A DNA stretch of 64,000 bases, taken from contig JAANYP010004792.1 in assembly GCA_020465985.1 (NCBI GenBank), positions 1 through 64,000 on the forward strand, in the 5' to 3' direction. The position numbers and the translations under genes are program-made. Shown piece after piece: positions 46,945 through 58,702 of the stretch. Source of the DNA: Centrapalus pauciflorus (taxonomy: Eukaryota; Streptophyta; Magnoliopsida; Asterales; Asteraceae). The notes beneath the pieces are model-generated. The model had not been told where the DNA came from. It made no database searches and saw only the letters and a program-made list of their open reading frames with translations. The first letter of the stretch is position 1. Each line of letters begins with the position of its first letter.

Positions 46945-48060
46945 TGACGAGCCGTCATTGTGACCCGCCGATTTAAACCTTAAATCTCCTAATTAGATAG
47001 AGAAGCGAATCCACAGGGAGTGTGGTCGTAATTAGGATTAGGTTTTTAGCCTTATATTAATAGGTTTATTGAAAGAATTTAAATTGTGAAATCGTGGATT
47101 TGAATGAGTTGTTTAGTTTAATGAATTGCTATTGCTTGTAACTAAAATTAAGAACAAAGTAACTAACGAAGAAGATAACAATCAAGATACGAATAACCAT
47201 TCACGGAATCACCACGGCATAAGCATTACTCACTATAATTGCATACAATGATCACATAGACATAATCAATTGCATGACCAAATTAATCAAATGTGTTTTA
47301 ATCAATAACTCTTGGCATAGCGTATGCAACATTAATACTCGTACTAATGCCTAAGCTAATGGACTCGGCACGAATAGTAACACCACTATAAACTATCTTG
47401 GTTTTACCAATCGCAACACATAATCATAATCATAGCCAAATGTTTATCATTTGCATACACATAATAGATCTAGCTTAATACGAATACATCAAAACATAAG
47501 ATAGTAAAGTAAAGTAAACTTAGTCGTAGATCCTCCGTAAATGGCTAATGAGATTAGGCATTCATCGTATGCTTGTTACACTCACGGTTCTAAGCCATAG
47601 GATAGCTTGCGAACCACCGTCTTCGCTCCCGTATCGTAGATCCACTCCGGCAGAGCTTCGACACACTTGCACACACGTCGAGACTCTCCTCCAAAGTTGC
47701 CCCTCTTCCACTATTTATAGAGATTCGAGATTAGGGTTTCCAGGGCTGAAAAACGCAGATTGGCGCCGCACCAGTACAGACCTGCGCACCCCCCCCCCCC
47801 CCCCCGCGCCTGGATGCGGCTAGGGTTTAGCTGGCATGTGCTGGAACGTATCTGGACAGGTTGGGCGCTGTGTGGAGTGCAGGGCAGCGCAGGCCTGCAC
47901 CCCCGTCAGTCTGATTTGCTCTGAATTCTCTCGGATTGCTTCTTTTTATCATCTTGGCCCTGAAATACAAACTTGGAGTAATAATATGGATTTTACGAAG
48001 TATCGGTGCATAAAATGATCATAATATGACTCAGAAACCATATAAATTATAGACTTATCA
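46945..48060 (-). mobile_element. Solo LTR (1116 bp) inside element C gag
   Basis: TGACGAGCC...ACTTATCA in plus orientation with perfect target duplications GCCTT (46940-46944, 48061-48065). Orientation is called minus from the TGATAAGTC start type; this is a guess. It includes a run of 17 C (47789-47805). No gene; the frame at 47548-47823 is a chance reading. Lineage not determined, probably Gypsy. Confidence 0.82.
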
Positions 48061-48252
48061 GCCTTCAAGCTCTTGCGTAGGGGGAACATATCCCTCATCA
48101 ATGCATATCCACATACGCATGTCATTGAATCTCGCAAAGTCAGCAAACCTAATCTTCCACCAGTAGTAATCTTCAAGTTTCATCAGCTTAGGTGGAGAAT
48201 TTGCTTTTCCAACCTCATGGTCCATTTCCAGGAATTTTTACAAACTCGACAT
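48061..48252 (-). pseudogene. gag: Gag of element C, N-terminal start
   Basis: ATG at 48252-48250; codon 5 is a stop (TAA, 48240-48238). The rest matches the B gag start: EMDHEVGKAN, KLEDYYWWK, NDMRMW. It has one copy of the DMRMW... unit that is duplicated in B. Interrupted at 48061 by the solo LTR. Confidence 0.82.
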
Positions 48253-48852
48253 TCTTTCAAAACTTTTGTTTTCGGACTTAAACAATTTAATTTAAAAATT
48301 AACTTAAAATAAATTCTTCGAACTTATGCAACTTCGAAATAATTTAAATTTAAATTCGTTTTGTAAATTAAATTTGAATTGTTTTAAGTTCGAACTCAAC
48401 AAGTTCGAATGAGTGTAAGTTCGAGAAACCCTAGAAACTCTGACAAGTTCGAACCTCAGTTAAGTTCGAGAAACCCTAATTTTCTGACAACTTCGAATCT
48501 GACAATCTTTTAATTATCTGACAAGTTCAAAATCCAGTTAAATTCAAATGAATCCCTAAAACAAATTCGAGAGGAGCGTATTCTGACAAGTTCGAAGAAC
48601 CCTAATACACCCTTAAGTTCGAGCACCACAAGTTTGAGAAATGGCGAAAAATTCAGTTTTTTCAAGATTTCATATTAATCCAATGTTTTTAATATTAAAA
48701 ACATTGATTTCGACTGAAAAAGTGAAGTAATGTGAATTTTTCCCCGTTACCTTGCTTGTAGAACTCTAAAAACTTAGAAAACACGTGAAAAATCTGGTAA
48801 GAACGTCTAGAAACCAAGAATGTTCATATGAACATGAAGAAAACTCATTATT
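48253..48852 (-). other. 5' leader of element C with motif array
   Basis: Untranslated leader, no gene. AAGTTCGAA and AAGTTCGAG motifs recur at 48380-48620, the C-type version of the array in the B leader. Confidence 0.7.
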
Positions 48853-48864
48853 GCTCTGATACCA
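48853..48864 (-). other. Primer binding site of element C
   Basis: TGGTATCAGAGC on the minus strand, two bases (AG) from the 5' LTR end, as in element B. Confidence 0.93.
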
Positions 48865-48866
48865 CT

Positions 48867-49407
48867 TGTAAGGTCACAACTAGCACAGATCTAATCTTGA
48901 CGCGACGCCTTCCAAAGAGTGTAGAATCCTCGTTAGCGGTTTAACGGATCGATCACACACGAAACCCGAAGAAGAACACTATGATAGCCGATATGACGAA
49001 CGACCCGACACGTGTATTTCTCCGAAAGACTCTCTGAAATCACCCAAGTTCGTACGCGCACAAATACAAGCTCTGATTGTTAATTTCTGAAAAAATCTTT
49101 TAATAAAACTGATTTAATACACAATTATATTAGTTAACTTCGAACTTAACTGATCAAGTTCGTTTAGGCCCAAGCCCACGAACTTGTCCAATGACCTTCG
49201 GACTTAGTTCCACTAAGTTTGAATCCCAGCCTTTGAACTTATTCTAGAACTTGTCTTTGAACTTGTCTTTGAACTTATCATGCAAATGTAAACATCATAC
49301 ACAATCATGATCAAACATATATAACTTGTATTTTCAAAGCCTGATCTATTACAAAAGACTATCTATTACATACCTAGACTGCTATCGTCACACAGGGTGT
49401 ACCAACA
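48867..49407 (-). repeat. 5' LTR of element C
   Basis: 541 bp; TGTTGGTACA...GTGACCTTACA on the element strand, the same ends as element B. Pairs with the split LTR at 28947-31510. Right flank TTGAT is the target duplication partner. Confidence 0.93.
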
Positions 49408-49507
49408 TTGATTGAGTTTAATATTCTCTTTGTTCTTGCATGATACAGCTGTATTATCATTGACAGATCGTTGAGAGTGTTTATTATATGTTTAGGACCA
49501 CTACAAC
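49408..49507 (+). repeat. Right part of element D LTR
   Basis: Continuation of 28821-28946, ending CCACTACAACA just before a primer site. See that entry. Confidence 0.68.
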
Positions 49508-49508
49508 A

Positions 49509-49521
49509 ATTGGTATCAGAG
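49509..49521 (+). other. Primer binding site of element D
   Basis: TTGGTATCAGAGC directly after the LTR end; matches initiator tRNA-Met. It shows that D reads to the right. Confidence 0.8.
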
Positions 49522-51655
49522 CCTTTGTAGTGAATTTCAACTGATTTAGATCGGAGCTGCGGATTGTTTGCTGCTGTCGCTGTTCTTCGAAAAATACCCA
49601 TGGTTTTTGCTCAATATCCTTTTTAATCTTCTGTTTTTACTTGTTTATGCCTTCATTGTGATCGATATCTATTCTTTTATTAATTTTGAGCATCCTAGTC
49701 AATTTATACATGTTTTAGGGGTTTATTTTGCTTAAAATCGATCTGCACATTCATCAGCGCTGTTCTTCGACTTTTTCAGCCTGTTTTGCATAAAAATCCA
49801 TCGTTTTAGGTGTTTTTAGGTGAATTTTGTTTACGAAACTTGTTTCTAAAATATTCCGAGCACTTAGGTACCATATCATAAGGCTAACATATCTATGACT
49901 CCATGGGACCAACAAACTCCCACTTTCGCTGAGCATGATGCTAGCATATGATACACGCGATTGTTAGCGTCTAGTAACACGCCACCACCACTAGCCCTAA
50001 ATGAATATACTACTTCATTCAGTACCTGTCGTTGATTCCGATCAATATCAGTTTGACTCATTTTTAAATTATCCATTCGTTAGCTTGATGTTGAATCAGA
50101 GGCGTGGACCTCTTTCAACCTTACCAAGGTTCAACAATTATGTTCATTTGATCTAGATGTAAACTGAAGCAAACCATCAATACGTTTGAGCATGACCATG
50201 CATTCCTTATCAGTTTAGATCATCAAGGGATCTAGAGAAATCTCTCCCACTAAGTGAGAGGAAGAAATTCCATCCAACTACATACATCTTGATTGTGGTT
50301 CATGTGGTGCCCAACTTCAATCTTTATAATGACCCATTTTAAAGATGATGTTTGATCTTGTTAAGCCATTCGATTCCCATATTAGGAACAAATATGTATC
50401 TCTAGTCTAAGGATACAAAAACAAGTTAACTTCAAGCTTACTTTTGATTACAATCCATGAAGTCATGTCGGAGGTAACTCTATCCAATGTCAGTTTCTAC
50501 ATTGACACATGTGAGCATAGCACATCGTATGCCTCTATTCATCTATTTGAATATCAACCAAACAAGTCACGTCAATTAAATTCACTGTCATTCCCATAAT
50601 AGTGATCAATTGTGAATCTTTTGAATATTCATAATATTCAGGGATTTAAACATGCTAAGATAAAACATAATATAAACTAATGAGACTTGATCAGTAAGTG
50701 TATATTCATCCCTGTGAATATCATCATGTTCATATTTTTTATAATGTTTATTATCCCCTAATACTATAGCTGCAAAATATATTTGATCATAGCAAGACAT
50801 TCATTTAATGAATATCAATATCAAATAGTTATGAATTATATTCATAATCACATGCAAGCACGCTAATCCTAACGAGTATTTTATATGCAGTATATCATCA
50901 TTCGTCATATTTTGAAATGAACTCAAAATATCGAGTTTCATACGATCTCATATTAATGTATGACCAAAATTCTAATTAGGTTACGTGTTTGTGATCATAA
51001 CACATATTGATTTTAATATAATGAACATTTCATTTATCAAACTTCATATTTTATTTATTGAACTTAAACACATTTATGTGTAATGCCTTTACTCTTGTGT
51101 GTTTATCCGGTAGTCCAATATATCAAAACTTCTCCTTATTCTTCTTCAAGAATATTATGTGTTTTGAATACAAACTCTGTAACGTTTACTGGATTTGACT
51201 GTTATTTTGCAAAAGTTTAGTGTACATTATGACATAATACATTTCTGAATGGATTTGCTTACTTTCTAGAACGTTGAGCCGTACTCAAGTAATGTAACTT
51301 GACGTTACCAAGAAATCATTCATGGTTCCTTGTATCATGATCAGTTATCAAGATTTTGTTAACTTAAATTCCTTTACATCTTTGTCTATGAATGTTATAA
51401 GTTCTTTATTGAAAAACAGTTCCTAGGCAAGACATAATCTTTTTATGATAGAATTTTATTTTCAGTAACAAGTATGTCTCATTTATACCCATATGGAGTT
51501 GCTATTGCGCTCCCAGTAGCTTTATTGCAATACATTAATTATTCATTATGAATGAAACAATATTCTTGTTTATTCATGTCTGGATGAAGATATTTGAATT
51601 AAGATGAATGTTTCAATACTTTGAAGCTAACACATGTAGTTAGAATTATCTGTAT
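49522..51655. other. Non-coding Copia debris (D leader and an unassigned element F)
   Basis: No gene is supported. On the minus strand, AAAGTGGGAGTT (49926-49915) followed by TGTTGGTCCC (49914 leftward) looks like a polypurine tract and LTR start, so the 3' end of a minus-strand Copia element (F) may overlie the D leader. The DNA to the right (49930-51650) is A/T-rich, resembles Copia 3' untranslated sequence near 50100-50300, and shows no protein domain. Confidence 0.4.
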
Positions 51656-51659
51656 CTAT

Positions 51660-52720
51660 AATACCATGCAATGGCCACTATATTTTTATGTATGTGTGGC
51701 TGATTGCAACCATTAGGTCACACACGAGTGTCTTCTTGTGGGCTTTGGTCACATAAAATTATGTCGTATGTGGCCGTAGGTGTTAAAAAGTGTGACCATA
51801 TGTTCTTTTAAGTGAGGTAAACTTGTACATTGTGTGACTATTTTCCATGCAATGGCCACTTTATTTTTATGTATGTGTGGCTGATTGCAACCATTTGGTC
51901 ATACAACGAGTGTCTTCTAGTGGGCTTTGGTCACATAAAAATATGCCAAATGTGGCCATAGGTGTTAAAAACTGTGACCATATGGTCTTTTTAGTAAGGT
52001 AAACTTGTATTTTTTATGACTATTGTCCATGCAATGACCACTTTATTTTTATGCATGTGTGGCTGTTTGCAACCATTTGGTGACACAACGAGTGTCTTCT
52101 TGTGGGCTTTGGTCACATAAAATTATGCCAAATGTGGCCGTATGTGTTAAAAAGTGTGACCATTTGGTTGTAAGTGAGGTAAACTTGTATTTTGTGTGAC
52201 TATTGTCCATGCAATGGCCACTTTATTTTTATGTTTGTGTGGCTGATTGCAATCATTTGATCACACAACGAGTGTCTTCTTGTGGGCTTTGGTCACATAA
52301 AATTATGCCAAATGTGGCTGTAGGTGTTAAAAAGTGTGACCATATGGTCTTTTAAGTGAGGTAAACTTGTATTTTGTGTGACTATTGTCCATGCAATGAC
52401 CACTTTATTTTAATGTATGTGTGGCTGATTTGAACCATTTGGTCACACAACGAGTGTCTTCTTGTGGGCTTTGGTCACATAAAATTGTGCCAAATGTTGC
52501 CGTAGGTGTTAAAAAGTGTGACCATATGTTCTTTTAAATGAGGTAAACTTGTATTTTGTGTGACTATTGTCCATGCAATGACCACTTTATTTTTATGTAT
52601 GTGTGGCTGATTGCAACCATTTGGTCACACAACGAGTGTCTTCTTGTGGGCTTTGTTCACATAAAATTATGCGATATGTGGCCGTAGGTGTTAAAAAGTA
52701 TGACCATTAATTGATCACCC
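51660..52720. repeat. Six-copy tandem array, unit about 182 bp
   Basis: The word GAGTGTCTTCT recurs at 51726, 51908, 52090, 52270, 52452 and 52634, spacing 180-182 bp. Each unit holds several GTGACCAT(A/T)TGGTC, GTGGCC and GGCCACTTT words in both orientations. Dense short direct and inverted motifs of this kind are typical of CACTA transposon subterminal regions, where the transposon-encoded DNA-binding protein sits; the neighbouring gene supports that. Confidence 0.85.
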
Positions 52721-53095
52721 AATGACCACTTAAATTTTATGCACTATTTAGTCACACAAATATTTAATCATACAGTGGCCACAACGTGCGACCATATGAT
52801 ATATTTATTTATATAACATCACAAATAAAAATTAGAATATGTACATGTACAGTAATTGCATGAACTAATTAAACAGCACTGTAACGTAATGCCTTTTGAC
52901 TCTTCAATTTGGTCTTCGCTTGCTTTTATAATTGCAATTGATGACTAGTCACACAAATCGGTGTTTGTTTGTTGCGCTTTCGTTTTACTTCTGGTGCAGC
53001 TCCAGCTGCTGCCTTTTGTCCAACATTTGGTGGTGTTACCTGTAATAAGAAAGAAGGCGTATATCTATGAAACACTAAATTAAAATGAAGAACTA

Positions 53096-53103
53096 TATAT
53101 ATG

Positions 53104-53161
<58 letters not shown>

Positions 53162-53179
53162 TATATATAGATATATATC

Positions 53180-53220
<41 letters not shown>
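53096..53220. repeat. (TA)n and (TG)n microsatellite
   Basis: About 85 bp of TA repeats with a few interruptions, then (TG)10. It lies in the putative last intron of the CACTA-type gene. Apparent reading frames across it are artefacts. Confidence 0.9.
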
Positions 53221-53221
<1 letters not shown>

Positions 53222-53614
53222 AAGGCGGATAAAATACCTCGTGACCCTCATCAATAATCACTTTGTCCTTGGGCCATGCATAAAAACCACCTACTACGTC
53301 TTTAGCTGTTTTGAAACCATTGTTTCCTTCGTCCGGAATATAAGCTACATCGATTATCGATTGGTCAACGGACACTTTCTAGCAATCATCTGGGAGTGGT
53401 GTGTTATGAAGCATCACTTTTTCATCTGTCAAGTAGACAGTATCCTTAGTAATGATGCTTGTCCTCTTTATGTTCCACAGTTTACAGCTGAACATCTAAA
53501 GAAAATGATAACGATTGTTATGTATTTATTTTAAATTTGTATGTATGCATGCATCAGAATTTGATTTAACTGAAGATCAAAGTACGTATGAATATTTAGG
53601 ATGAATACATATAT

Positions 53615-54078
53615 TGTTGGGAAAATATCATTTAGTATTAATGTCAAGCTGCTAGATGAGTTTTTCATGCTGTTAGCATACTTCTAGGGTGGTTAGAATT
53701 CTGTAGCTGTTAGTTCAAGAAACTCAAGCTGCTAGTTCAAGAAACTCAAGCTGCTAGAGTCAAATGATCAAGTTGCTTATTGATACTAACAGAAGGTGCT
53801 ACATTCAAGGAAGACATAAAGATCAGATGATTTGAAGATATATCTTGAAGATAAATTGTAGTTTTACAAGGAATCAAATAGAATAGAAAAAATAGAGTAG
53901 ACAGAAGTTCTCAATGTACACACGTAATATTTTGATATTCTGTTTTAAGTTTTCCTAAGCCTCTAAGGTTATAAATGCCTAAGAATAGTCTGTGTTCTTC
54001 GTCTAATCAAAAGGATTAGAGGTTCATGTGAAAGCTGTGATCATTCTGATTTTCAATATAAAGTTTTGAGTATTAAAG
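53615..54078 (+). repeat. Possible small LTR-like insertion in an intron
   Basis: Begins TGTTGGGAAAATATC; contains a tandem pair TTCAAGAAACTCAAGCTGCTAG-like (about 53715-53755), a TATAAATGCC box near 53972 and ends near GAGTATTAAAGT. TATAT flanks both sides but the context is A/T-rich and the right end is not CA. Could be a solo LTR or TRIM; uncertain. Confidence 0.3.
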
Positions 54079-54252
54079 TTATATACCTGCGGTTGTTTTG
54101 GCACCGTTTGAGAGTGCTGCCTCTTCTGCCTCGGTTTAGTATTCTTCGTGACTTGTGAATCAGGCAGCGTGCTGTTTGACTCGCCAACAGATTTACCAGG
54201 CGATTCCAATATATAAAACTCGGTAAATTAATAAGTCATGTATATATGTAAA

Positions 54253-56096
54253 TGTAACATCCTCGAATTCAATTACTGTAATTTGGATCTATTTAGGCGG
54301 ATAATTTATAATTAAGTTGAATTATGAGCAATTATTATGTATTTGGGATATTTAGAAAGTTTGTTGTTATTTTAAGAAAATTTGAACTCTGAATTATTAT
54401 TATGGAGTATTAAGATTATAAAAGTTGATAACGATAAAACTAAGAATAAATCAGTATTTTATGGAACCGATTAAGTTGAGGGGTGAAATGTGCAAAATGG
54501 GAAAGATGGGAATAAAAAGGCCAAATGCCTTTCATTTTCACATTTACTCTCTCTCTCTCTACACACTCTCTCTCTCTCTCTAGAAACTCTCTCTACTTCT
54601 CTCTACAATATCTATCAAACCGACCGGCCGATTTTCGAGATTTATACGTTGTTGGAAAGACCTCGAGGGGTACTACAACAATCTACGGTTGGATTCTTGA
54701 TTTCGTACGAATTGAGGTAAGAATCGACCCAATTAAGTTTATATATTTCGGTTTTGAAAACATGAATTTCGAGTTTATCATTTCTTGCATGAATAAAGCT
54801 AGTTTTGCTTGAGTTTTAACTAGAATATGATAGTGTATGTGTAATAGAATCAAACCTAGGTATAATACTTGACATATTCATGATTTTAGGCTTTGAAATG
54901 AAGGATTTAAGTTGTAGATATGAACAAACTCGAGAATGTCAAGAACACAGTCGAAATGCAAGAACAAACTCGATTTTTGAGCTAAATTCGAGTATATATT
55001 CGAATCTAACACCAAGGAATTCGAATTTAAGTCCCTAAATTCGAATTTAGGTCCCTAAATTCGAATGACATTCGAATTTAACCATGGGGGGTTCGAGTTT
55101 AGCCTTAAAATCGAAGGGAAATTCGAATTTAGCTTCTAAAATTCGAATTTGATGCCTAAAAATTGAAACCCACTCTCTAAACTCGAATATTATGAATGAA
55201 ACCCATAGACAACACATAAAATAACAAAAGATATTCCAAGGATAAGGTTTGAACTTGAGTTAGGTTCAAACTTAGTTGTGGTTCGAATTTGGATATGGAT
55301 CCGAAATGCGGAAAAATATTGCAAAACTTGTAAAAACTTGGTTTTATGGATTTAAACAATTATTGACATGAGGTATTACTGCAACTGACTTACAGGTCCC
55401 TTGTGGTGTTGTTTAACACACAGTGGGGTACTTTGTGGTTCCGGTTGAAATCCCGAGGAGAAATGAAATTTACTTGAAGTTTATAACGCACCCACTGTGA
55501 GTACCTTTGATTTTAGCATGTCTGCATTTGCTTTATGTTTTCTATGCCTACTGAGGCATGTTGTTTCATTTTCGTTTGGCACTCTACTAACTTGCGTATA
55601 TATATTGATGCACATTCATACTTGTTGCATGTCCTTTCTTTTGTTGTGCATTCTGTTGATGGACCTGCGTGGTCGCATCAGTACTCTGATGTTACTGTGC
55701 TATATGAGCCAAGAGTTTGACACTTCTATGGTCAGGATAGACAGTATGACATCTCCGATGGTATGTTTGCCTCAGTTTGGTGGGTTTCATAATGCCGAGT
55801 GACAGCTCGAAGAGGCTGCGGGCTCGGGGTTGCGTACTTTGAGTACGTGTGGAGTATACGGTATGTGTTACCGCGGTTACTCTGGTGGCATCATAAAGAT
55901 TTGTAGAATGTGTAAAATCATAAGGTATTCACTAAGCATTCGCTTACCCTTTAGTTGTTGAATTTTTACAGGAAAAGGAAAGTCTGTCGCGGGACCATCT
56001 AGCTAGGACGTTTATTGAAGTATTGAACATCTCTACTGTTTACCTCGGTATTTGAATTAAGGAATCATTGTTGTAGTAAAAATTGGGATAATATAA
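54253..56096 (+). repeat. Gypsy LTR, truncated at its 3' end
   Basis: Starts TGTAACATCC, aligns in order with the solo LTR 29384-31402 read in reverse (CT-rich leader, TTCGAA array, CCCTTGTGGTGTTGTTTAAC block, GATGCACATTCTTACTTG-like block, TTTTTACAGG) and stops about 250 bp before the expected end, where a family A LTR begins. CT microsatellite at 54547-54606. Array of seven TTCGAA words at about 54990-55160, here as AAATTCGAATTT. Confidence 0.82.
54990..55165. repeat. AATTCGAATTT motif array in the Gypsy LTR
   Basis: Seven TTCGAA words, most as AAATTCGAATTTA, with regular CCTAA spacers. Same position as the CAGATTCGAA array in the solo LTR at 30480 but with other flanks. Confidence 0.8.
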
Positions 56097-57217
56097 TGTT
56101 AGGCACAAAAAGGCCTCAGTCAAACCTGTTCTACATCTGAGGGGGAGATTGATAATCAAACATGTTGATGCATTTGAAGGTTGAATTTAAGGCCTGTTAT
56201 ATACCTTATTGAAGCCTGAAAATGATTTGCAATATTAGTCATAAGCTGTTCTATGTGTTGCATGTGTTGCAACTAAGACAGTTTGTCCAAGCTGCTCTGT
56301 CTGCTGAACAGGCTGGACATAAACTGTCTACGCTGCTCTACACTGGTGAGAAGCTTGGGCACTTTTAAAGTGTTCTGTTCTTTGTGAACAGAACCTGTTC
56401 TTTGGGAACAGGCTAAACACTTTATGGAATATGTTTTCAAGTCATCATGTATTGTTTTTGACTACAAGATCAGTTTACAAAGTCGAAGACAAAGTGGAAA
56501 ACAGAACTGCTCAGCCTGCCCAAGCTGTTTTGTAACATGAAGACAAAAGGTTATTTGAAAAAGGGTGACAGACCTTTTTATTATATCAAAATAGGCCTTT
56601 ACAAGGAAGAAAGACACAAAGTTGACATTCCTAAATTAGTTAAAGGCAATGCAACAGTAGACAAAGTAAAAAGACAAAAGTTCTGCACATATGAAGACAA
56701 GTCTGCTTTTCAGAAAAGTGTAGAAAAGGTTATGTTGTCTTTTCAACAAGACTTCTCCTTTTCATTCCGTCCAATGAAGATGTTTCTCTTAGATCCTCTG
56801 ACTGAGTATAAAAGGAAGCTTCTAAGGACAGAAAGAATAGAAGAAAGCTAAGTGCTGAAACCAAGAGTGAACGTGCAAGTGTGATTTTCATGCATGCAAG
56901 CCTTCTGTGTAAACCAGTATCTGTGTGTCTAAGCTGTTTTACATAAGCTGTTCCCTTAAGTCTTGTAAACACAGTGAGTGCTTCTTAGTGAGTGTATTCA
57001 TTGTATTCTAGTTTGAGTTTGTCTTAGACTAGTAAACATACTGTTGTATCTGTCATCTCAGCTTGAACTATTCCGCATTCAAGCTTGTTTGTAATTAACA
57101 AATTGTTGATAATACATACAAACATTGAGAAAATAATGTGTAGTTTTTTAAATAGCTGTATTCACCCCCCCTCTACAGCTTAAGGCTATATACTTTGGGA
57201 ACCTCTCGGGACCTACA
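56097..57217 (+). repeat. Lone family A Copia LTR
   Basis: 1121 bp, TGTTAGGCAC to GGGACCTACA; nearly the reverse complement of 243-1400. No primer site or polypurine tract adjoins it, so it is not part of a full element here. Flanks TATAA and GGATT do not match, unlike a clean solo LTR. TATAAAAGG at 56807; U3 palindromes 56373-56412; 104-codon frame 56537-56851 overlapping the TATA box. Confidence 0.88.
56807..56815 (+). promoter_or_regulatory. TATA box of lone family A LTR
   Basis: TATAAAAGG, identical to the box at 24699-24707. Confidence 0.6.
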
Positions 57218-57221
57218 GGAT

Positions 57222-57583
<362 letters not shown>

Positions 57584-58614
57584 ATACCAATTATAAAACA
57601 TAAGAAATGTATTACGAATTACAATTCAGAAATGAGATTACAATACACGGAAAAATAATCAGAATACAGAAATTAAAATTACAAGTAAAAGAAATAATAA
57701 TACGGAAAAGTAAATTACAATACGGGAAAATAAAGGCTGAGTCTCGTGTTTGACACGATTCCCTTAAAACATATTCGAAGTCTGTTTCCCAGGGTACAAC
57801 AACCAAACCAGCATGTACTGCCGGAGGTAACCAACTTGCCTGAAAAATCACGTGAATTGAAGGTGTTCTTCGTTCTTGGAAGCAGCAACGTCTTGCCGTT
57901 GAAGTGCAAAAAGTTTCAAGAATACAAAGTGTTTTCCAAGTATTTCTAGTGTTTCAAGTATATTTTGGTGTTTGCATCTCCATCCCTTTTATAGGAGATG
58001 AGTAGTAACAACAAATTAATTATATTCAATTGTAATAACAAAAAAAAAACCTTATTAATAATTAAATATAATAATTGTATTATTAAACCATGAGTTGTAA
58101 CAACAAATTAATTATATTTAATAATTAAATATAATAATTCTATCATTAAACCAATTCTGTAGCGGCTCTAGAATTGTCTAGATTCGTTCAAGACACGAAC
58201 GTGGCTCACGCAAAAAAAATTTCTTATACAAAGTACGAGGCAGATGCGAGTGCTCACAAGTTTAGTAATTTGCTACAGTTTGGACCCAAGATTTGTCTTG
58301 GAGTAACTTGTCATCCTTGTCAAGGCTCCTCCTTATAAACCACTCATGGTTTGGTCCTTCTTCCTATGTGGGACAAGTTTTCACACTTTTAACTTGCATT
58401 TTCCCACATCAAACACCAATCTTTGAGCATCGATATCTCATTCATCTTAGCTCCGTTTTGGACGTTCTTTATATCGTTGTAATCCTCTCTTCAAGGAGAA
58501 TACATACCCATAAAATATTAATTGTATATCTTACAATTATATATAATTATATTTGGTCCAAAAACATGGAAAATACACTTTTTCCTTTGAAAAATTTACA
58601 CTTTTTTTCCAACA
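57584..58614 (-). repeat. 3' LTR of element E
   Basis: About 1.03 kb; element strand starts TGTTGGAAAA at 58614. The other end is taken where the match to 63328 onward begins (ATACCAATTATAAAA); this includes seven bases (TTGGTAT on the element strand) that equal the start of the primer site. Very similar to 63335-64000. Confidence 0.82.
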
Positions 58615-58702
58615 ATCCCCCACATGAATGAGAGATCGATCGAAAACACATTCCAATCATCCCCCACATGTATGAGATTGATCGAAGACACATAAAATTC
58701 CA
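58615..58702 (-). other. Polypurine tract, tandemly duplicated (element E)
   Basis: CATGTGGGGGAT lies next to the LTR start (58615-58626) and again at 58659-58670, as part of a 44-bp imperfect tandem duplication (58615-58658 and from 58659). The inner copy may be a spare plus-strand primer. Confidence 0.7.

Larger units (their letters stand above)
28947..49407 (-). mobile_element. Element C: older relative of B, with three nested insertions
   Basis: Minus-strand Copia element with the B layout: 5' LTR 48867-49407, gag, protease, integrase, RT-RNase H, spacer, ORF3, polypurine tract, 3' LTR 28947-31510. Flanks TTGAC (28942-28946) and TTGAT (49408-49412) are a target duplication with one substitution. 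LTRs differ at more than 25 sites by eye, so C is far older than B. It hosts a solo Gypsy LTR (29384-31402), a truncated Gypsy element (40903-46391) and another solo LTR (46945-48060). Every ORF is broken. Confidence 0.93.
52926..54209 (-). pseudogene. CACTA-transposon-type gene remnant with DUF8039-like domain
   Basis: Three exons fit on the minus strand: about 54209-54088 (Lys/Gln-rich; donor CAG|GTATAT), 53495-53238 (acceptor TTTCTTTAG, donor GAG|GTATTT) and 53039-52926 (acceptor TTATTACAG, stop TGA/TAG region at 52926). Exon 2 has LPDDC..VSVD...VGGFYAWPKDKVI, which resembles the DUF8039-type domain of proteins in plant CACTA elements; exon 3 is Lys/Arg-rich. An in-frame TAG interrupts exon 2 right after LPDDC. 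No ATG is seen in the first exon; the gene is probably cut off by the Gypsy LTR at 54253. Family call from memory, moderate. Confidence 0.55.

Noticed and set aside
47789..47805. Run of 17 C as a functional G-quadruplex site
   Set aside because: A single homopolymer in a solo LTR; length may be sequencing-prone.
47548..47823. 91-codon plus-strand ORF
   Set aside because: Lies inside a solo LTR with matching target duplications and runs into a poly-C tract; no domain.
49495..49510. CACTACAACAA as a CACTA transposon terminus
   Set aside because: It is the end of the D LTR followed at once by the primer site TTGGTATCAGAGC; no mirrored end was found.
51660..52720. CRISPR-like or centromeric satellite array
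   Set aside because: Unit of about 182 bp has no spacer structure, only six copies, and lies beside a transposon-type gene.
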